DNA from: Paenibacillus melissococcoides | GTDB taxonomy: Bacteria; Bacillota; Bacilli; Paenibacillales; Paenibacillaceae | Assembly (NCBI GenBank): GCA_944800085.1 | Contig: CALYLO010000019.1 | Span: 1 to 64,000 of the forward strand | Length of the DNA stretch: 64,000 nucleotides | Reading direction: 5' to 3' | Shown: piece by piece, positions 33,766 through 42,828 of the stretch | Numbering within the stretch: position 1 is the stretch's first letter | Layout: every line of letters begins with the position of its first letter | Made by a program: the position numbers and the translations under genes | The notes under the pieces: model-generated | The model's database searches: none | What the model saw: only the letters and a program-made list of their open reading frames with translations | What the model was told of the DNA's origin: nothing

Positions 33766-34134
33766 TTAGAATTCAAGGCCGGCTTCGCGTGCTGCTTCAG
33801 CCAATGCTTGAATTCGGCCATGATACAAGTAACCGCCGCGGTCGAATACGACGTTATCGTGTCCTTGCGCCTTGGCGCGTTTTGCGATCAATTCGCCTAC
33901 TTTGCGCGCAGCTTCGACGCTGCCGCCGTTTTTGATCTCTTCGCGAAGCTCTTTGTCCATCGTCGACGCAGCTGCGAGCGTTACGCCTTTAACGTCATCG
34001 ATAAGCTGAGCGTAGATGTGCTTAGAGGAACGGAATACGTTCAAACGCGGACGTGCCGATGTACCTTCGATTTTCTTGCGGACACGAAGGTGTCTTTTCA
34101 GACGCGCTTTATTTTTATTCGCCTTAGTAATCAT
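33766..34134 (-). CDS. rplR: 50S ribosomal protein L18
   Basis: 122 residues, very basic N-terminus (KARLKRHLRVRKKIEGTSAR), ends RIQALAEAAREAGLEF. Binds 5S rRNA with L5. Confidence 0.98.
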   Translation of the reverse strand: MITKANKNKARLKRHLRVRKKIEGTSARPRLNVFRSSKHIYAQLIDDVKGVTLAAASTMDKELREEIKNGGSVEAARKVGELIAKRAKAQGHDNVVFDRGGYLYHGRIQALAEAAREAGLEF

Positions 34135-34198
34135 CTGATAGATTCACTCCCTTCGGAATAACCGTTAAGCTGCTAAGACAAGCGAGCTAGGCAAGATC

Positions 34199-34741
34199 TT
34201 ATTTCTTCTTGCCTGCTTTACCTTCTTTGCGGAGAATGCGCTCGCCTTCGTACTTGATCCCTTTGCCTTTGTAAGGTTCTGGTTCACGTACGGAGCGGAT
34301 TTTTGCCGCATATTCACCAACGCGCTCTTTGTCGATGCCTTTGACGATGATTTTCGTCTGAGCAGGCAGTTCGAACTCGATGCCCTCTTCTGGTGTAATC
34401 TCAACCGGATGGGAGTATCCGACGTTCAACACGAGTTTGTTGCCGGTCTTGTTCGCACGGTAACCGACACCAACCAGCTCCAATGTTTTGGAGAAACCTT
34501 CCGTTACCCCGTTAACCATGTTGCTGATGATGCTGCGAGTCGTGCCGTGCAAAGAACGGTGAAGTTTATTGTCAGAAGGACGCTCTACATGAATCACGTT
34601 CTCTTCAATGGACACTTTCATGTCCTTATGAAGTTCACGGGATAAGATTCCTTTTGGTCCTTTGATAGTAATCACGCTATTGTCCAGAGTGACAGTGACG
34701 CCGCCTGGAACTGTAATTGGCTTACGACCAATACGAGACAT
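34199..34741 (-). CDS. rplF: 50S ribosomal protein L6
   Basis: 180 residues from ATG at 34741 (MSRIGRKPITVPGGVTVTLD), with GGAGGTG upstream. PEPYKGKGIKYEGERILRKE is the conserved C-terminal segment. Confidence 0.98.
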   Translation of the reverse strand: MSRIGRKPITVPGGVTVTLDNSVITIKGPKGILSRELHKDMKVSIEENVIHVERPSDNKLHRSLHGTTRSIISNMVNGVTEGFSKTLELVGVGYRANKTGNKLVLNVGYSHPVEITPEEGIEFELPAQTKIIVKGIDKERVGEYAAKIRSVREPEPYKGKGIKYEGERILRKEGKAGKKK

Positions 34742-34774
34742 GTGTTGTTGCACCTCCAATCTTATGCGAATGGT

Positions 34775-35173
34775 TTACCAAACGTAGCAGATAACCTCGC
34801 CGCCCGTTTTTGCTTGGCGAGCTTCTTTGTCAGTCATAACGCCCTTGGACGTCGAGATGATAGCAATCCCGAGGCCACCCAGAACGCGTGGCACCTCAGT
34901 GGACTTCGTGTACACGCGCAGTCCTGGCTTACTGATGCGCTTCAAGCCTGTGATGACACGCTCGTTGTCGGCACCATATTTCAGGAAAATGCGGATAAGC
35001 CCTTGTTTGTTGTCTTCGATATATTCTGCATCGCGGATAAATCCTTCGCGCTTCAAGATTTCAGCAATTTGCTTCTTCATCGTCGAAGCAGGCATCTCCA
35101 CGGTCTCATGACGTACTGTGTTAGCATTGCGAATGCGTGTAAGCATATCAGCAATCGGATCGGACATAACCAT
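34775..35173 (-). CDS. rpsH: 30S ribosomal protein S8
   Basis: 132 residues, MVMSDPIADMLTRIRNANTV start and VLGGLGIAIISTSKGVMTDK near the end. In other bacteria S8 regulates the spc operon. Confidence 0.98.
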   Translation of the reverse strand: MVMSDPIADMLTRIRNANTVRHETVEMPASTMKKQIAEILKREGFIRDAEYIEDNKQGLIRIFLKYGADNERVITGLKRISKPGLRVYTKSTEVPRVLGGLGIAIISTSKGVMTDKEARQAKTGGEVICYVW

Positions 35174-35205
35174 TAGTGTAAACCTCCTTCCCGCAACAGG
35201 GTTGA

Positions 35206-35391
35206 TTACCAGCTAGCTTTTTTAACGCCAGGAATCTGGCCTTTGTATGCCAATTCGCGGAAACAAATTCTGCAAATTTTGAACTTACGTAATACAGAGT
35301 GTGGACGGCCGCAGCGTTCACAGCGTGTGTATGCCCGTACTTGAAACTTCGGTTTGCGTTGTTGCTTGATTTTCATCGAAGTTTTTGCCAC
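35206..35391 (-). CDS. rpsN: 30S ribosomal protein S14 type Z (zinc)
   Basis: 61 residues from GTG at 35391, giving M-AKTSMKIKQQRKPKFQVR at the family length. CERCG and CRICF are four zinc ligands. TAGGAGGTG lies 11 bases upstream. Confidence 0.96.
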   Translation of the reverse strand: MAKTSMKIKQQRKPKFQVRAYTRCERCGRPHSVLRKFKICRICFRELAYKGQIPGVKKASW

Positions 35392-35477
35392 GTGAGTTGA
35401 CACCTCCTAAATCGTGTCCAAGATATCGATTCATGGAATCGTTCCGTTCGTACTACCTTGTTCGCCTTCGTTGCGAA

Positions 35478-36020
35478 TTACTTCGCGAAAGGCATGCCGA
35501 GTTGCGTCAACAATTCGCGGGACTCTTCGTCCGTTTTCGCGGTGGTTACGAAAACGATGTCCATACCGCGCACTTTGTCTACTTGATCGTACTCGATCTC
35601 TGGGAAGATGATTTGCTCCTTCAGACCGAGCGTGTAGTTGCCGCGGCCGTCAAATGCTTTGTTCGAGATACCGTGGAAGTCACGGACACGAGGAAGCGTG
35701 ACGTTGAACAATTTGTCCATGAAGTGATACATACGCTCACCGCGCAAAGTCACTTTCACACCAATCGGCATTCCTTCACGAAGCTTAAAGCCTGCGATAG
35801 ACTTTTTCGCACGTGTAATTACTGGTTTTTGACCCGCGATCAATTGCAGTTCAGCAACAGCGGAATCCAAAACTTTGGAGTTTTGAACAGCCTCACCCAT
35901 ACCCATGTTGATGACGACTTTCTCCACTTTTGGCACCTGCATAACGGATGTATAGTTGAACTTCTGCATCAGAGCAGGAGTAATTTCGTTCAAGTAACGT
36001 TCTTTCAGACGAGCTGCCAT
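35478..36020 (-). CDS. rplE: 50S ribosomal protein L5
   Basis: 180 residues: LKERYLNEITPALMQKFNY, RDFHGISNKAFDGRGNYTLG. Contacts 5S rRNA and P-site tRNA. Ends TQLGMPFAK. Confidence 0.98.
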   Translation of the reverse strand: MAARLKERYLNEITPALMQKFNYTSVMQVPKVEKVVINMGMGEAVQNSKVLDSAVAELQLIAGQKPVITRAKKSIAGFKLREGMPIGVKVTLRGERMYHFMDKLFNVTLPRVRDFHGISNKAFDGRGNYTLGLKEQIIFPEIEYDQVDKVRGMDIVFVTTAKTDEESRELLTQLGMPFAK

Positions 36021-36046
36021 AAGGCACAGACCTCCTTTCTTAGCGA

Positions 36047-36397
36047 TTAGTCGATGATTGCGCCAGAGCGCTTAGCGACGCGCACTTTTTTGCCGTTCTC
36101 TACTTTGTAACCGATGCGCGTTACTTTACCGGACTTCGGATCCACGTGCATGACGTTGGATACGTGGATTGGCGCTTCTTGCTCGATGATGCCGCCTTGC
36201 GGATTCGCAGCGTTCGGCTTCTGGTGCTTCTTCACCATGTTGACTCCTTCAACGAGAACACGGTTCTCGCGCGGATACGCAGCAATAACGCGGCCTTTTT
36301 TACCTTTGTCCTTACCCGTGATGACGATGACTGTATCGTCCTTCTTCACGTGCAGCTTATTGTTATGCGACTCGAGAATTTTCTTCAGTCGTGGCAT
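36047..36397 (-). CDS. rplX: 50S ribosomal protein L24
   Basis: 116 residues with the KOW motif VKKDDTVIVITGKDKGKKGR. Early assembly protein of 50S. Ends KRSGAIID. Confidence 0.97.
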   Translation of the reverse strand: MPRLKKILESHNNKLHVKKDDTVIVITGKDKGKKGRVIAAYPRENRVLVEGVNMVKKHQKPNAANPQGGIIEQEAPIHVSNVMHVDPKSGKVTRIGYKVENGKKVRVAKRSGAIID

Positions 36398-36436
36398 GTG
36401 TCACACCTCCTGCTTCTTGCCCGGCCGGCAAGTTGA

Positions 36437-36805
36437 TTAGATCACTTCCGGAGCCAGGGAAACGATTTTCATGAAGTCTTTCTCGCGAAGTTCACGAGCA
36501 ACCGGTCCGAAAATACGAGTTCCGCGTGGGCCCTTGTCTTCTTTTACGATAACTGCCGCGTTTTCGTCAAACGAGATGTAAGATCCATCTTTCCGGCGAA
36601 CCGAGCGCTTCGTACGAACGATTACAGCTCTTACAACGTCGCCCTTTTTGACAACGCCGCCTGGTGTTGCTTGTTTTACAGAACATACGATCAAATCACC
36701 AATGTGAGCCGCTTTGCGTCCGGTTCCGCCCAACACGCGAATACACATCAATTCTTTCGCACCAGAGTTATCTGCGACCGCCAAACGTGTGAATGGTTGA
36801 ATCAT
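36437..36805 (-). CDS. rplN: 50S ribosomal protein L14
   Basis: 122 residues: MIQPFTRLAVADNSGAKELM, RIFGPVARELREKDFMKIVS. Forms bridges to the 30S subunit. Confidence 0.98.
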   Translation of the reverse strand: MIQPFTRLAVADNSGAKELMCIRVLGGTGRKAAHIGDLIVCSVKQATPGGVVKKGDVVRAVIVRTKRSVRRKDGSYISFDENAAVIVKEDKGPRGTRIFGPVARELREKDFMKIVSLAPEVI

Positions 36806-36840
36806 TCGATTGTCCTCCTTTCGTTGAAGCTATTCGCTGC

Positions 36841-37107
36841 TTAAACGATGACTGCTTTTTCTACGATTTCAACGAGTCTCCAGCGCTTGTCTTTCGACAA
36901 CGGGCGAGTCTCCATGATTTTCACAGTGTCGCCGATTTTTGCTTCGTTGTTCTCGTCATGCGCTTTGAACTTCTTCGTATAACGGATGCGCTTGTGATAC
37001 AGGTCATGCTTTTTGTATGTTTCGACCGCGACAACAACGGTTTTGTCCATTTTATCGCTCACGACTTTGCCGACTTGCACTTTACGAGCGTTACGTTGTT
37101 CACTCAT
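36841..37107 (-). CDS. rpsQ: 30S ribosomal protein S17
   Basis: 88 residues from ATG at 37107 (MSEQRNARKVQVGKVVSDKM); the ORF extension upstream contains the ribosome binding site GGAGG. OB fold with DTVKIMETRPLSKDKRWRLV. Confidence 0.97.
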   Translation of the reverse strand: MSEQRNARKVQVGKVVSDKMDKTVVVAVETYKKHDLYHKRIRYTKKFKAHDENNEAKIGDTVKIMETRPLSKDKRWRLVEIVEKAVIV

Positions 37108-37168
37108 GAGTGTTGGGCCTCCTTCCTGCATACAGGATCTCTATATTCCGATTCGACATCAAGGTCGA

Positions 37169-37369
37169 TTAACTAGTAATCCCAAGTTCTCTTTCACGAA
37201 GAACCGTATGTGCGCGGGCAATCGCTTTGCGTACATCACGGATACGAGTCGGGTTGTCAAGCTGTCCGGTAGCCAATTGGAAACGGAGGTTGAAAAGTTC
37301 TTCCTTGAATCCGGCAATCTTTTGTTCAATTTCAGCAGTGGTCAAGTTGCGGAATTCACTAGCTTTCAT
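37169..37369 (-). CDS. rpmC: 50S ribosomal protein L29
   Basis: 66 residues, helical hairpin (MKASEFRNLTTAEIEQKIAG). Its first base overlaps the last base of rplP. Sits near the exit tunnel. Confidence 0.97.
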   Translation of the reverse strand: MKASEFRNLTTAEIEQKIAGFKEELFNLRFQLATGQLDNPTRIRDVRKAIARAHTVLRERELGITS

Positions 37370-37794
37370 TATGCTTCACCACCCATTTCTTCACGTTTCA
37401 CGAACTTCGTCTTGACTGGCAGCTTGTGAGCGGCAAGACGCATTGCTTCGCGAGCTACTTCCTCGGAGACACCAGAAAGTTCGAACATGATCTTGCCTGG
37501 TTTAACCACAGCTACCCATTTCTCAACGTTACCTTTACCGCTACCCATCCGAACCTCAAGCGGCTTCGCCGTGATTGGCTTGTCAGGGAAAATTTTAATC
37601 CATACTTTACCGCCACGCTTGATGTAACGAGTCATCGCGATACGGGCAGCCTCGATTTGACGGTTCGTGATCCACGCCGGTTCCAATGCCTGGAGACCGA
37701 AATCGCCAAAGTTAAGCGTTGTGCCGCCTTTCGCTTGACCTTTCAAGCGCCCTTTGAATTGCTTGCGGTGTTTTACACGTTTAGGTACCAACAT
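37369..37794 (-). CDS. rplP: 50S ribosomal protein L16
   Basis: 141 residues: MLVPKRVKHRKQFKGRLKGQ, RYIKRGGKVWIKIFPDKPI, MGSGKGNVEKWVAVV. Stop overlaps rpmC start. Confidence 0.98.
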   Translation of the reverse strand: MLVPKRVKHRKQFKGRLKGQAKGGTTLNFGDFGLQALEPAWITNRQIEAARIAMTRYIKRGGKVWIKIFPDKPITAKPLEVRMGSGKGNVEKWVAVVKPGKIMFELSGVSEEVAREAMRLAAHKLPVKTKFVKREEMGGEA

Positions 37795-37796
37795 GA

Positions 37797-38462
37797 TTAG
37801 TTGCCTCCTTCCTGAGCAGCCTTTTTCTTAGCCGTAGGAAGTACCTCTCCACGATAGATCCATACTTTTACGCCCAGACGACCGTAAGTAGTATGCGCTT
37901 CGGCTGTGCCGTAGTCAATGTCAGCGCGAAGCGTATGAAGTGGCACAGTCCCTTCGCTGTAACCTTCCGAACGAGCGATTTCAGCACCGCCCAGACGACC
38001 GCTAACTGCAGTTTTGATTCCTTTTGCACCGGCACGCATCGAGCGTTGGAGCGCTTGTTTCAGAGCGCGACGGAACGATACGCGGCGCTCCAGTTGTTGT
38101 GCAATGCTCTCAGCGACGAGGATTGCATCTAGGTCTGGAGTTTTGATTTCCGAAATGTTGATGTGCACTTTTTTGCCGCCGGCGATAGCTGTTACTTCGC
38201 GACGAAGGGCTTCAACTTCGGAACCGCCTTTACCGATGACCATGCCCGGCTTGGCAGTGTGGATCGTCACGTTCACGCGGTTAGCCGCGCGTTCGATTTC
38301 GATGCGGGATACGGCTGCATCCTTCAATTTGTTTTTCAAATACTCACGAATCTTTACGTCTTCGATAAGCAAGGTACCGAAGTCTTTTTCCGCGTACCAT
38401 TTGGATTCCCAATCGCGGATGATACCAACTCGAAGTCCGACTGGATTTACCTTTTGACCCAC
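37797..38462 (-). CDS. rpsC: 30S ribosomal protein S3
   Basis: 221 residues. KH domain with VIGKGGSEVEALRREV, then the S3 C-terminal domain ending GEVLPTAKKKAAQEGGN. Part of the mRNA entry helicase. Confidence 0.98.
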   Translation of the reverse strand: MGQKVNPVGLRVGIIRDWESKWYAEKDFGTLLIEDVKIREYLKNKLKDAAVSRIEIERAANRVNVTIHTAKPGMVIGKGGSEVEALRREVTAIAGGKKVHINISEIKTPDLDAILVAESIAQQLERRVSFRRALKQALQRSMRAGAKGIKTAVSGRLGGAEIARSEGYSEGTVPLHTLRADIDYGTAEAHTTYGRLGVKVWIYRGEVLPTAKKKAAQEGGN

Positions 38463-38475
38463 TCGTTATCCCTCC

Positions 38476-38808
38476 TTATTTTTCAGATACCACGATAGAA
38501 ATGTGGCTGGTTCTCTTATTGATACGGCTTGCACGTCCCATAGCGCGCGGACGGAATCGTTTCAAAGTAGGACCTTGGTTCACGTACACTTGCTCGACTA
38601 CGAGCTTGTTCACGTCCATTTGATAGTTGTGTTCTGCATTGGCAATCGCCGAGTTGAGCAGCTTCTCCACTACCGGAGATGCCGATTTAGGCGTGTGGCG
38701 CAGAATCGCGATCGCTTCGCCCACTTGCTTGCCGCGGATCAAGTCAATCACCAGCTTGACCTTGCGCGGAGAAATGCGAACATTATTCGCATGTGCCTTC
38801 GCTTGCAT
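38476..38808 (-). CDS. rplV: 50S ribosomal protein L22
   Basis: 110 residues from ATG at 38808 (MQAKAHANNVRISPRKVKLV); GGGAGG precedes. The loop region RFRPRAMGRASRINKRTSHI lines the exit tunnel where macrolides act; sequence looks ordinary. Confidence 0.97.
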   Translation of the reverse strand: MQAKAHANNVRISPRKVKLVIDLIRGKQVGEAIAILRHTPKSASPVVEKLLNSAIANAEHNYQMDVNKLVVEQVYVNQGPTLKRFRPRAMGRASRINKRTSHISIVVSEK

Positions 38809-38843
38809 GGAAGTACCTCCCCTCAAATGCTATATAGTCAAAA

Positions 38844-39122
38844 TTAGCGTCTAGTTTTTTTGTCGTCGTTCGTGTGGCCTTTGTACGTGCGCGTCGGCGC
38901 GAATTCGCCGAGCTTGTGTCCGACCATATCTTCCGTCACGTACACTGGCACGTGCTTGCGTCCATCATAGACACCGAACGTATGACCGATGAATTGAGGG
39001 AAAATCGTGGAGCGGCGCGACCAAGTCTTAACGACAGCCTTCTTGTTGGACTCGTTCATTTGCTCGACTTTTTTCATCAAATGACCATCGACGAATGGTC
39101 CTTTTTTCAAACTGCGACCCAT
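38844..39122 (-). CDS. rpsS: 30S ribosomal protein S19
   Basis: 92 residues, MGRSLKKGPFVDGHLMKKVE and GHKLGEFAPTRTYKGH. Head of the 30S subunit. Confidence 0.98.
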   Translation of the reverse strand: MGRSLKKGPFVDGHLMKKVEQMNESNKKAVVKTWSRRSTIFPQFIGHTFGVYDGRKHVPVYVTEDMVGHKLGEFAPTRTYKGHTNDDKKTRR

Positions 39123-39193
39123 GTGTGAATCCTCCCTTCACAAAACCTTATGCTTGCGTGCGTTACGCCGCAGAGTATGCAGTCGGGTAAATA

Positions 39194-40024
39194 TTATTTC
39201 GTGCGATGACGTACGATATATTTATCGGAATGCTTACCTTTTTTACGCGTTTTGTAACCGAGCGTCGGTTTGCCCCATGGAGACATAGGCGTTTTGCGGC
39301 CGATAGGAGCTTTACCTTCACCACCACCGTGAGGGTGATCAACCGGGTTCATGACGACACCGCGGACGGTAGGACGTTTGCCCAACCAGCGGCTGCGGCC
39401 GGCTTTACCGATTTTGATAAGCTCATGGTCGCCGTTGCCTACGGAGCCGATAGTCGCGCGGCACACTTTGAGGACCTTGCGAACTTCGCCAGAGGACAGG
39501 CGAATCGTAACGTATTTATCTTCTTTACCGAGCAATTGAGCTTCCGTACCGGCTGCGCGAACCAATTGGCCGCCCTTGCCTGGCTTCAGCTCGATGTTGT
39601 GGATAACTGTACCTACTGGAATGTTCTCAAGCGGCATTGCATTGCCTGTCTTGATGTCGGCTCCAGGACCGGATACGATCACATCGTTCACTTTCAGGCC
39701 TTTTGGCGCGATGATGTAACGCTTCTCACCGTCTGCATAGTGAATCAACGCGATGTTGGACGTACGGTTCGGATCGTACTCAATCGTAGCAACGCGGCCT
39801 GGAATGCCATCCTTGTTGCGTTTGAAATCGATGATCCGGTATTTACGCTTATGTCCGCCGCCGTGGTGACGAACCGTGATTTTACCTTGGTTGTTGCGTC
39901 CTGCTTTTTTGCTCAATGGAGCGAGCAGGGACTTCTCTGGCACATTCGTTGTTATCTCTTCGAACGTAGATACGCTCATGCCGCGACGAGCCGGAGATGT
40001 CGGTTTGTACTTTTTGATAGGCAC
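39194..40024 (-). CDS. rplB: 50S ribosomal protein L2
   Basis: 276 residues. VMNPVDHPHGGGEGKAPIGR is the conserved peptidyl-transferase-centre segment. Complete. Confidence 0.98.
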   Translation of the reverse strand: MPIKKYKPTSPARRGMSVSTFEEITTNVPEKSLLAPLSKKAGRNNQGKITVRHHGGGHKRKYRIIDFKRNKDGIPGRVATIEYDPNRTSNIALIHYADGEKRYIIAPKGLKVNDVIVSGPGADIKTGNAMPLENIPVGTVIHNIELKPGKGGQLVRAAGTEAQLLGKEDKYVTIRLSSGEVRKVLKVCRATIGSVGNGDHELIKIGKAGRSRWLGKRPTVRGVVMNPVDHPHGGGEGKAPIGRKTPMSPWGKPTLGYKTRKKGKHSDKYIVRHRTK

Positions 40025-40057
40025 TGGTTTTCCCTCCTTACTTGTACGAGTGTGTCA

Positions 40058-40348
40058 TTATACCGTCTCGAAGAATTCAAGCGGCTTGCTGTCTTTCGCC
40101 AGCGTGACGAATGCTTTCTTCCATTCGGTTGTATATCCGGAGTAGCGGCCATAGCGCTTCGGCTTGGCTGGTACGCGAAGCGTGTTCACGTTCGCTACTT
40201 TCACTTTGAAAATCGACTCAACGGCTTGCTTGATTTCCGTCTTATTCGCACGGATATCGACTTCAAATACATATTTCAGGTCGTTCATCATGTCGGCTGT
40301 GCGTTCAGTGATGATAGGACGCTTAATGATATCGCGAGGGTCTTTCAT
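40058..40348 (-). CDS. rplW: 50S ribosomal protein L23
   Basis: 96 residues: MKDPRDIIKRPIITERTADM. Tunnel exit docking protein for trigger factor and SRP. Start overlaps rplD stop by one base. Confidence 0.97.
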   Translation of the reverse strand: MKDPRDIIKRPIITERTADMMNDLKYVFEVDIRANKTEIKQAVESIFKVKVANVNTLRVPAKPKRYGRYSGYTTEWKKAFVTLAKDSKPLEFFETV

Positions 40349-40971
40349 TACGCGAACACCTCCTCTACCTTCTGAACCGCATCCTTCGTAATGATGAGCT
40401 TCTCATGGCGAAGAACGTCATATACGTTCACGCCGTCAGCCGCAACGAGCTTCACAGAAGGAATGTTGCGAGCGGAGAGTGCCACATTGTCATTGTACTC
40501 AGGCACAACGACCAACGCTTTGCGGTCCACTTTCAGATTGTTCAAGATTGCAGCGAATTCCTTCGTCTTCGGCGCATTCATCGTCAATTGATCCAATACG
40601 ATGATTTGCTCTGCCAGAACTTTGGAAGACAGCGCGGATTTGATTGCCAGACGGCGAACTTTCTTAGGAAGCTTATACGCATAGCTGCGTGGCGTAGGAC
40701 CGAATACCGTACCGCCGCCTTTCCATTGTGGCGAACGAATGGACCCTTGACGCGCGCGTCCAGTTCCTTTTTGTTTCCAAGGCTTGCGGCCACCACCGCT
40801 AACTTCAGAACGGGTTTTCACTTTGTGCGTACCTTGACGCATCGATGCAAGCTGCATAACAACCGCATCATGAAGCACGTGCTTGTTCGGTTCGATACCG
40901 AATACCGTGTCAGCCAGTTCGATCTCGCCGACTTGCGCACCGCTGATGTTGTATACTGCTACTTTTGGCAT
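40348..40971 (-). CDS. rplD: 50S ribosomal protein L4
   Basis: 207 residues with GGGRKPWKQKGTGRARQGSI, the tunnel loop. In E. coli L4 represses the S10 operon; in Bacillus this differs, and no leader site was identified here. Confidence 0.98.
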   Translation of the reverse strand: MPKVAVYNISGAQVGEIELADTVFGIEPNKHVLHDAVVMQLASMRQGTHKVKTRSEVSGGGRKPWKQKGTGRARQGSIRSPQWKGGGTVFGPTPRSYAYKLPKKVRRLAIKSALSSKVLAEQIIVLDQLTMNAPKTKEFAAILNNLKVDRKALVVVPEYNDNVALSARNIPSVKLVAADGVNVYDVLRHEKLIITKDAVQKVEEVFA

Positions 40972-40996
40972 TCTGAGCTCCTCCTTTCCTTACGGA

Positions 40997-41620
40997 TTAC
41001 TTTTTAATTGCTTGTTTTACGTTAACGAAGCTGTTTTTCGGACCCGGAATGGAACCTTTTACGAGGATGACATTGCGTTCTGCATCCACTTTCACAACCT
41101 CGAGGTTTTGAATCGTTACGGTTTCGCTTCCCATGTGGCCTGGAAGGCGTTTGCCTTTAGGCACGCGGTTCGCTTGAATGGAACCCATGGAACCAGGGCC
41201 GCGGTGATAACGGGAACCGTGAGCCATTGGTCCGCGGCTTTGTCCCCAGCGCTTGATTACGCCTGCGAATCCTTTACCTTTGGAGATACCTGTAACGTCA
41301 ACGAACTCACCTTCTGCAAAGATGTCGGCCTTCAGCTCCTGGCCAACTTCATATTGAGAAAGATCCACACCACGAAGTTCTTTTACGTAGCGCTTAGGCG
41401 TTGTGTTAGCTTTCTTCGCGTGGCCGACTTCCGGCTTCGTCGATCTCTTTTCCTTTTTATCAGCATAGCCGATTTGGATAGCTTCATAACCGTCGTTCTC
41501 TGCGTCTTTCTTCTGAAGAACGACGCAAGGACCTGCTTCGATAACAGTTACCGGCACAACGTTACCTTCAGCGGTAAACACTTGAGTCATGCCGAGCTTT
41601 TTACCTAAGATACCTTTCAT
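40997..41620 (-). CDS. rplC: 50S ribosomal protein L3
   Basis: 207 residues: MKGILGKKLGMTQVFTAEGN, HGSRYHRGPGSMGSIQANRV near the peptidyl transferase centre. No visible resistance-type change. Confidence 0.98.
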   Translation of the reverse strand: MKGILGKKLGMTQVFTAEGNVVPVTVIEAGPCVVLQKKDAENDGYEAIQIGYADKKEKRSTKPEVGHAKKANTTPKRYVKELRGVDLSQYEVGQELKADIFAEGEFVDVTGISKGKGFAGVIKRWGQSRGPMAHGSRYHRGPGSMGSIQANRVPKGKRLPGHMGSETVTIQNLEVVKVDAERNVILVKGSIPGPKNSFVNVKQAIKK

Positions 41621-41668
41621 GTTGACACCTCTTTTCGTTCCTTAATCCGAATCAATGTAATGCAAAGC

Positions 41669-41977
41669 TTACAGCTTAATTTCGATATCTACACCGGACG
41701 GCAAGTCCAGACGCATCAGCGCATCCACCGTTTGCGGCGTTGGATTCACGATGTCGATCAGGCGCTTGTGCGTGCGCATTTCGAACTGCTCGCGGGAATC
41801 CTTGTACTTGTGCACCGCACGAAGAATCGTGATAACTTGCTTCTCCGTTGGCAACGGGATTGGCCCGGATACTCCTGCACCGGAACGTTTTGCCGTCTCA
41901 ACGATTTTCTCAGCGGATTGGTCAAGAATTCTGTGATCGTATGCTTTCAAGCGGATACGAATTTTTTGCTTTGCCAT
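41669..41977 (-). CDS. rpsJ: 30S ribosomal protein S10
   Basis: 102 residues from ATG at 41977 (MAKQKIRIRLKAYDHRILDQ) behind AAGGAGGG. Also NusE in antitermination. First gene of the S10 operon; promoter at 42262-42291. Confidence 0.98.
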   Translation of the reverse strand: MAKQKIRIRLKAYDHRILDQSAEKIVETAKRSGAGVSGPIPLPTEKQVITILRAVHKYKDSREQFEMRTHKRLIDIVNPTPQTVDALMRLDLPSGVDIEIKL

Positions 41978-42261
41978 TTTAGTCCCTCCTTTTATCGCCC
42001 AATTTTGCATCGGACATACTCCGTGAAAATTTTCCGACCGCACCGCCATGGCAAAGGGGCCGGGTGTGTCGGTAACCTCTCACTTCATCGCAACGTCGAC
42101 GAACAACATTCACTATTATAAATAAATGTCCCGGCTTTTGCAAGCTTTTTTCATAACTGTTTTCGTATCCATGCTTGAGACGCCAAAACAGCATAAGCTT
42201 CGGGTCTTAACGGGTTCCGCATATGCCGATTTCCCCGTTCAATCTATTCATTTTCCCCTAT

Positions 42262-42291
42262 ATAATAGATAGACTTGTTGCCGAGATTCAA
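42262..42291 (-). promoter_or_regulatory. S10 operon promoter
   Basis: On the minus strand TTGAAT (42286-42291), 18-bp spacer, TATTAT (42262-42267). It gives a leader of about 280 nt before rpsJ. The 42050-42261 stretch holds no gene that I can see. Confidence 0.68.
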
Positions 42292-42324
42292 TTACAACTC
42301 AAGCGCGGTCTCATTCAGCCTCTC

Positions 42325-42770
42325 TGCTGAAGCCGGGCTTGCTTACTTCCTTCGCCACAATGGCAAATCCGGCGCCCTGCGCCCCCCGCCCTTGCGGCCT
42401 CGATGGAGGCATTTAGGGGCCAGCAGCCCCGTCTGGTCGGCAATCTCCTTCACGGCGCCTACAATCGAACGGATACGGAGCGATGCCTTCTTCAATTCCG
42501 TGATCTGAGCATGCATCTCCTGCGCATTGTGATCGATAGCCTGATCCCGTCCGAAAATTGAACGATTCGCTCCATCCCTCTGTGCGCCTTCTCCTGCGTC
42601 TGAGCAGCCGATTGTGCGGTCAGGACGATTTTGTCCTTCATCTCCAGTCCTTTGCGCATGAACAGCTGAATCGTCTCATTCGTGCCGGCCGTCAAGCGGG
42701 CCAGCTCCACGCTCAATTGCGCGACGCTTCCCTTCAGCTTCTCCTGAAAGGTTCGGCCGCCCGCACTGAA
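42325..42770 (-). pseudogene. Chemoreceptor (MCP) signalling-domain remnant
   Basis: Minus-strand frames between tuf and rpsJ read, with at least three frame changes, VELARLTAGTNETIQLFMRK, QSAAQTQEKAHRGMERIVQF, AQEMHAQITELKKASLRIRS, IVGAVKEIADQTGLLA, LNASIEAARAG and GFAIVAKEVSK. DQTGLLALNASIEAARAG-type sequence is the highly conserved MCP hairpin tip. There is no N-terminal sensor or membrane part. The S10 promoter lies just downstream of it. In B. subtilis ybaC occupies this interval. Confidence 0.8.
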
Positions 42771-42799
42771 AAAGCCCTTCACTCCGAAGAGTGAAGGGC
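42769..42799 (-). terminator. tuf terminator
   Basis: A perfect 11-bp stem (42774-42784 with 42789-42799) with a TTCG tetraloop, followed by TTTTT on the minus strand. It ends the str operon 30 bases after tuf. Confidence 0.92.
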
Positions 42800-42828
42800 C
42801 GGGACCGCCGGCTCGCGCCGGCAGTTCA

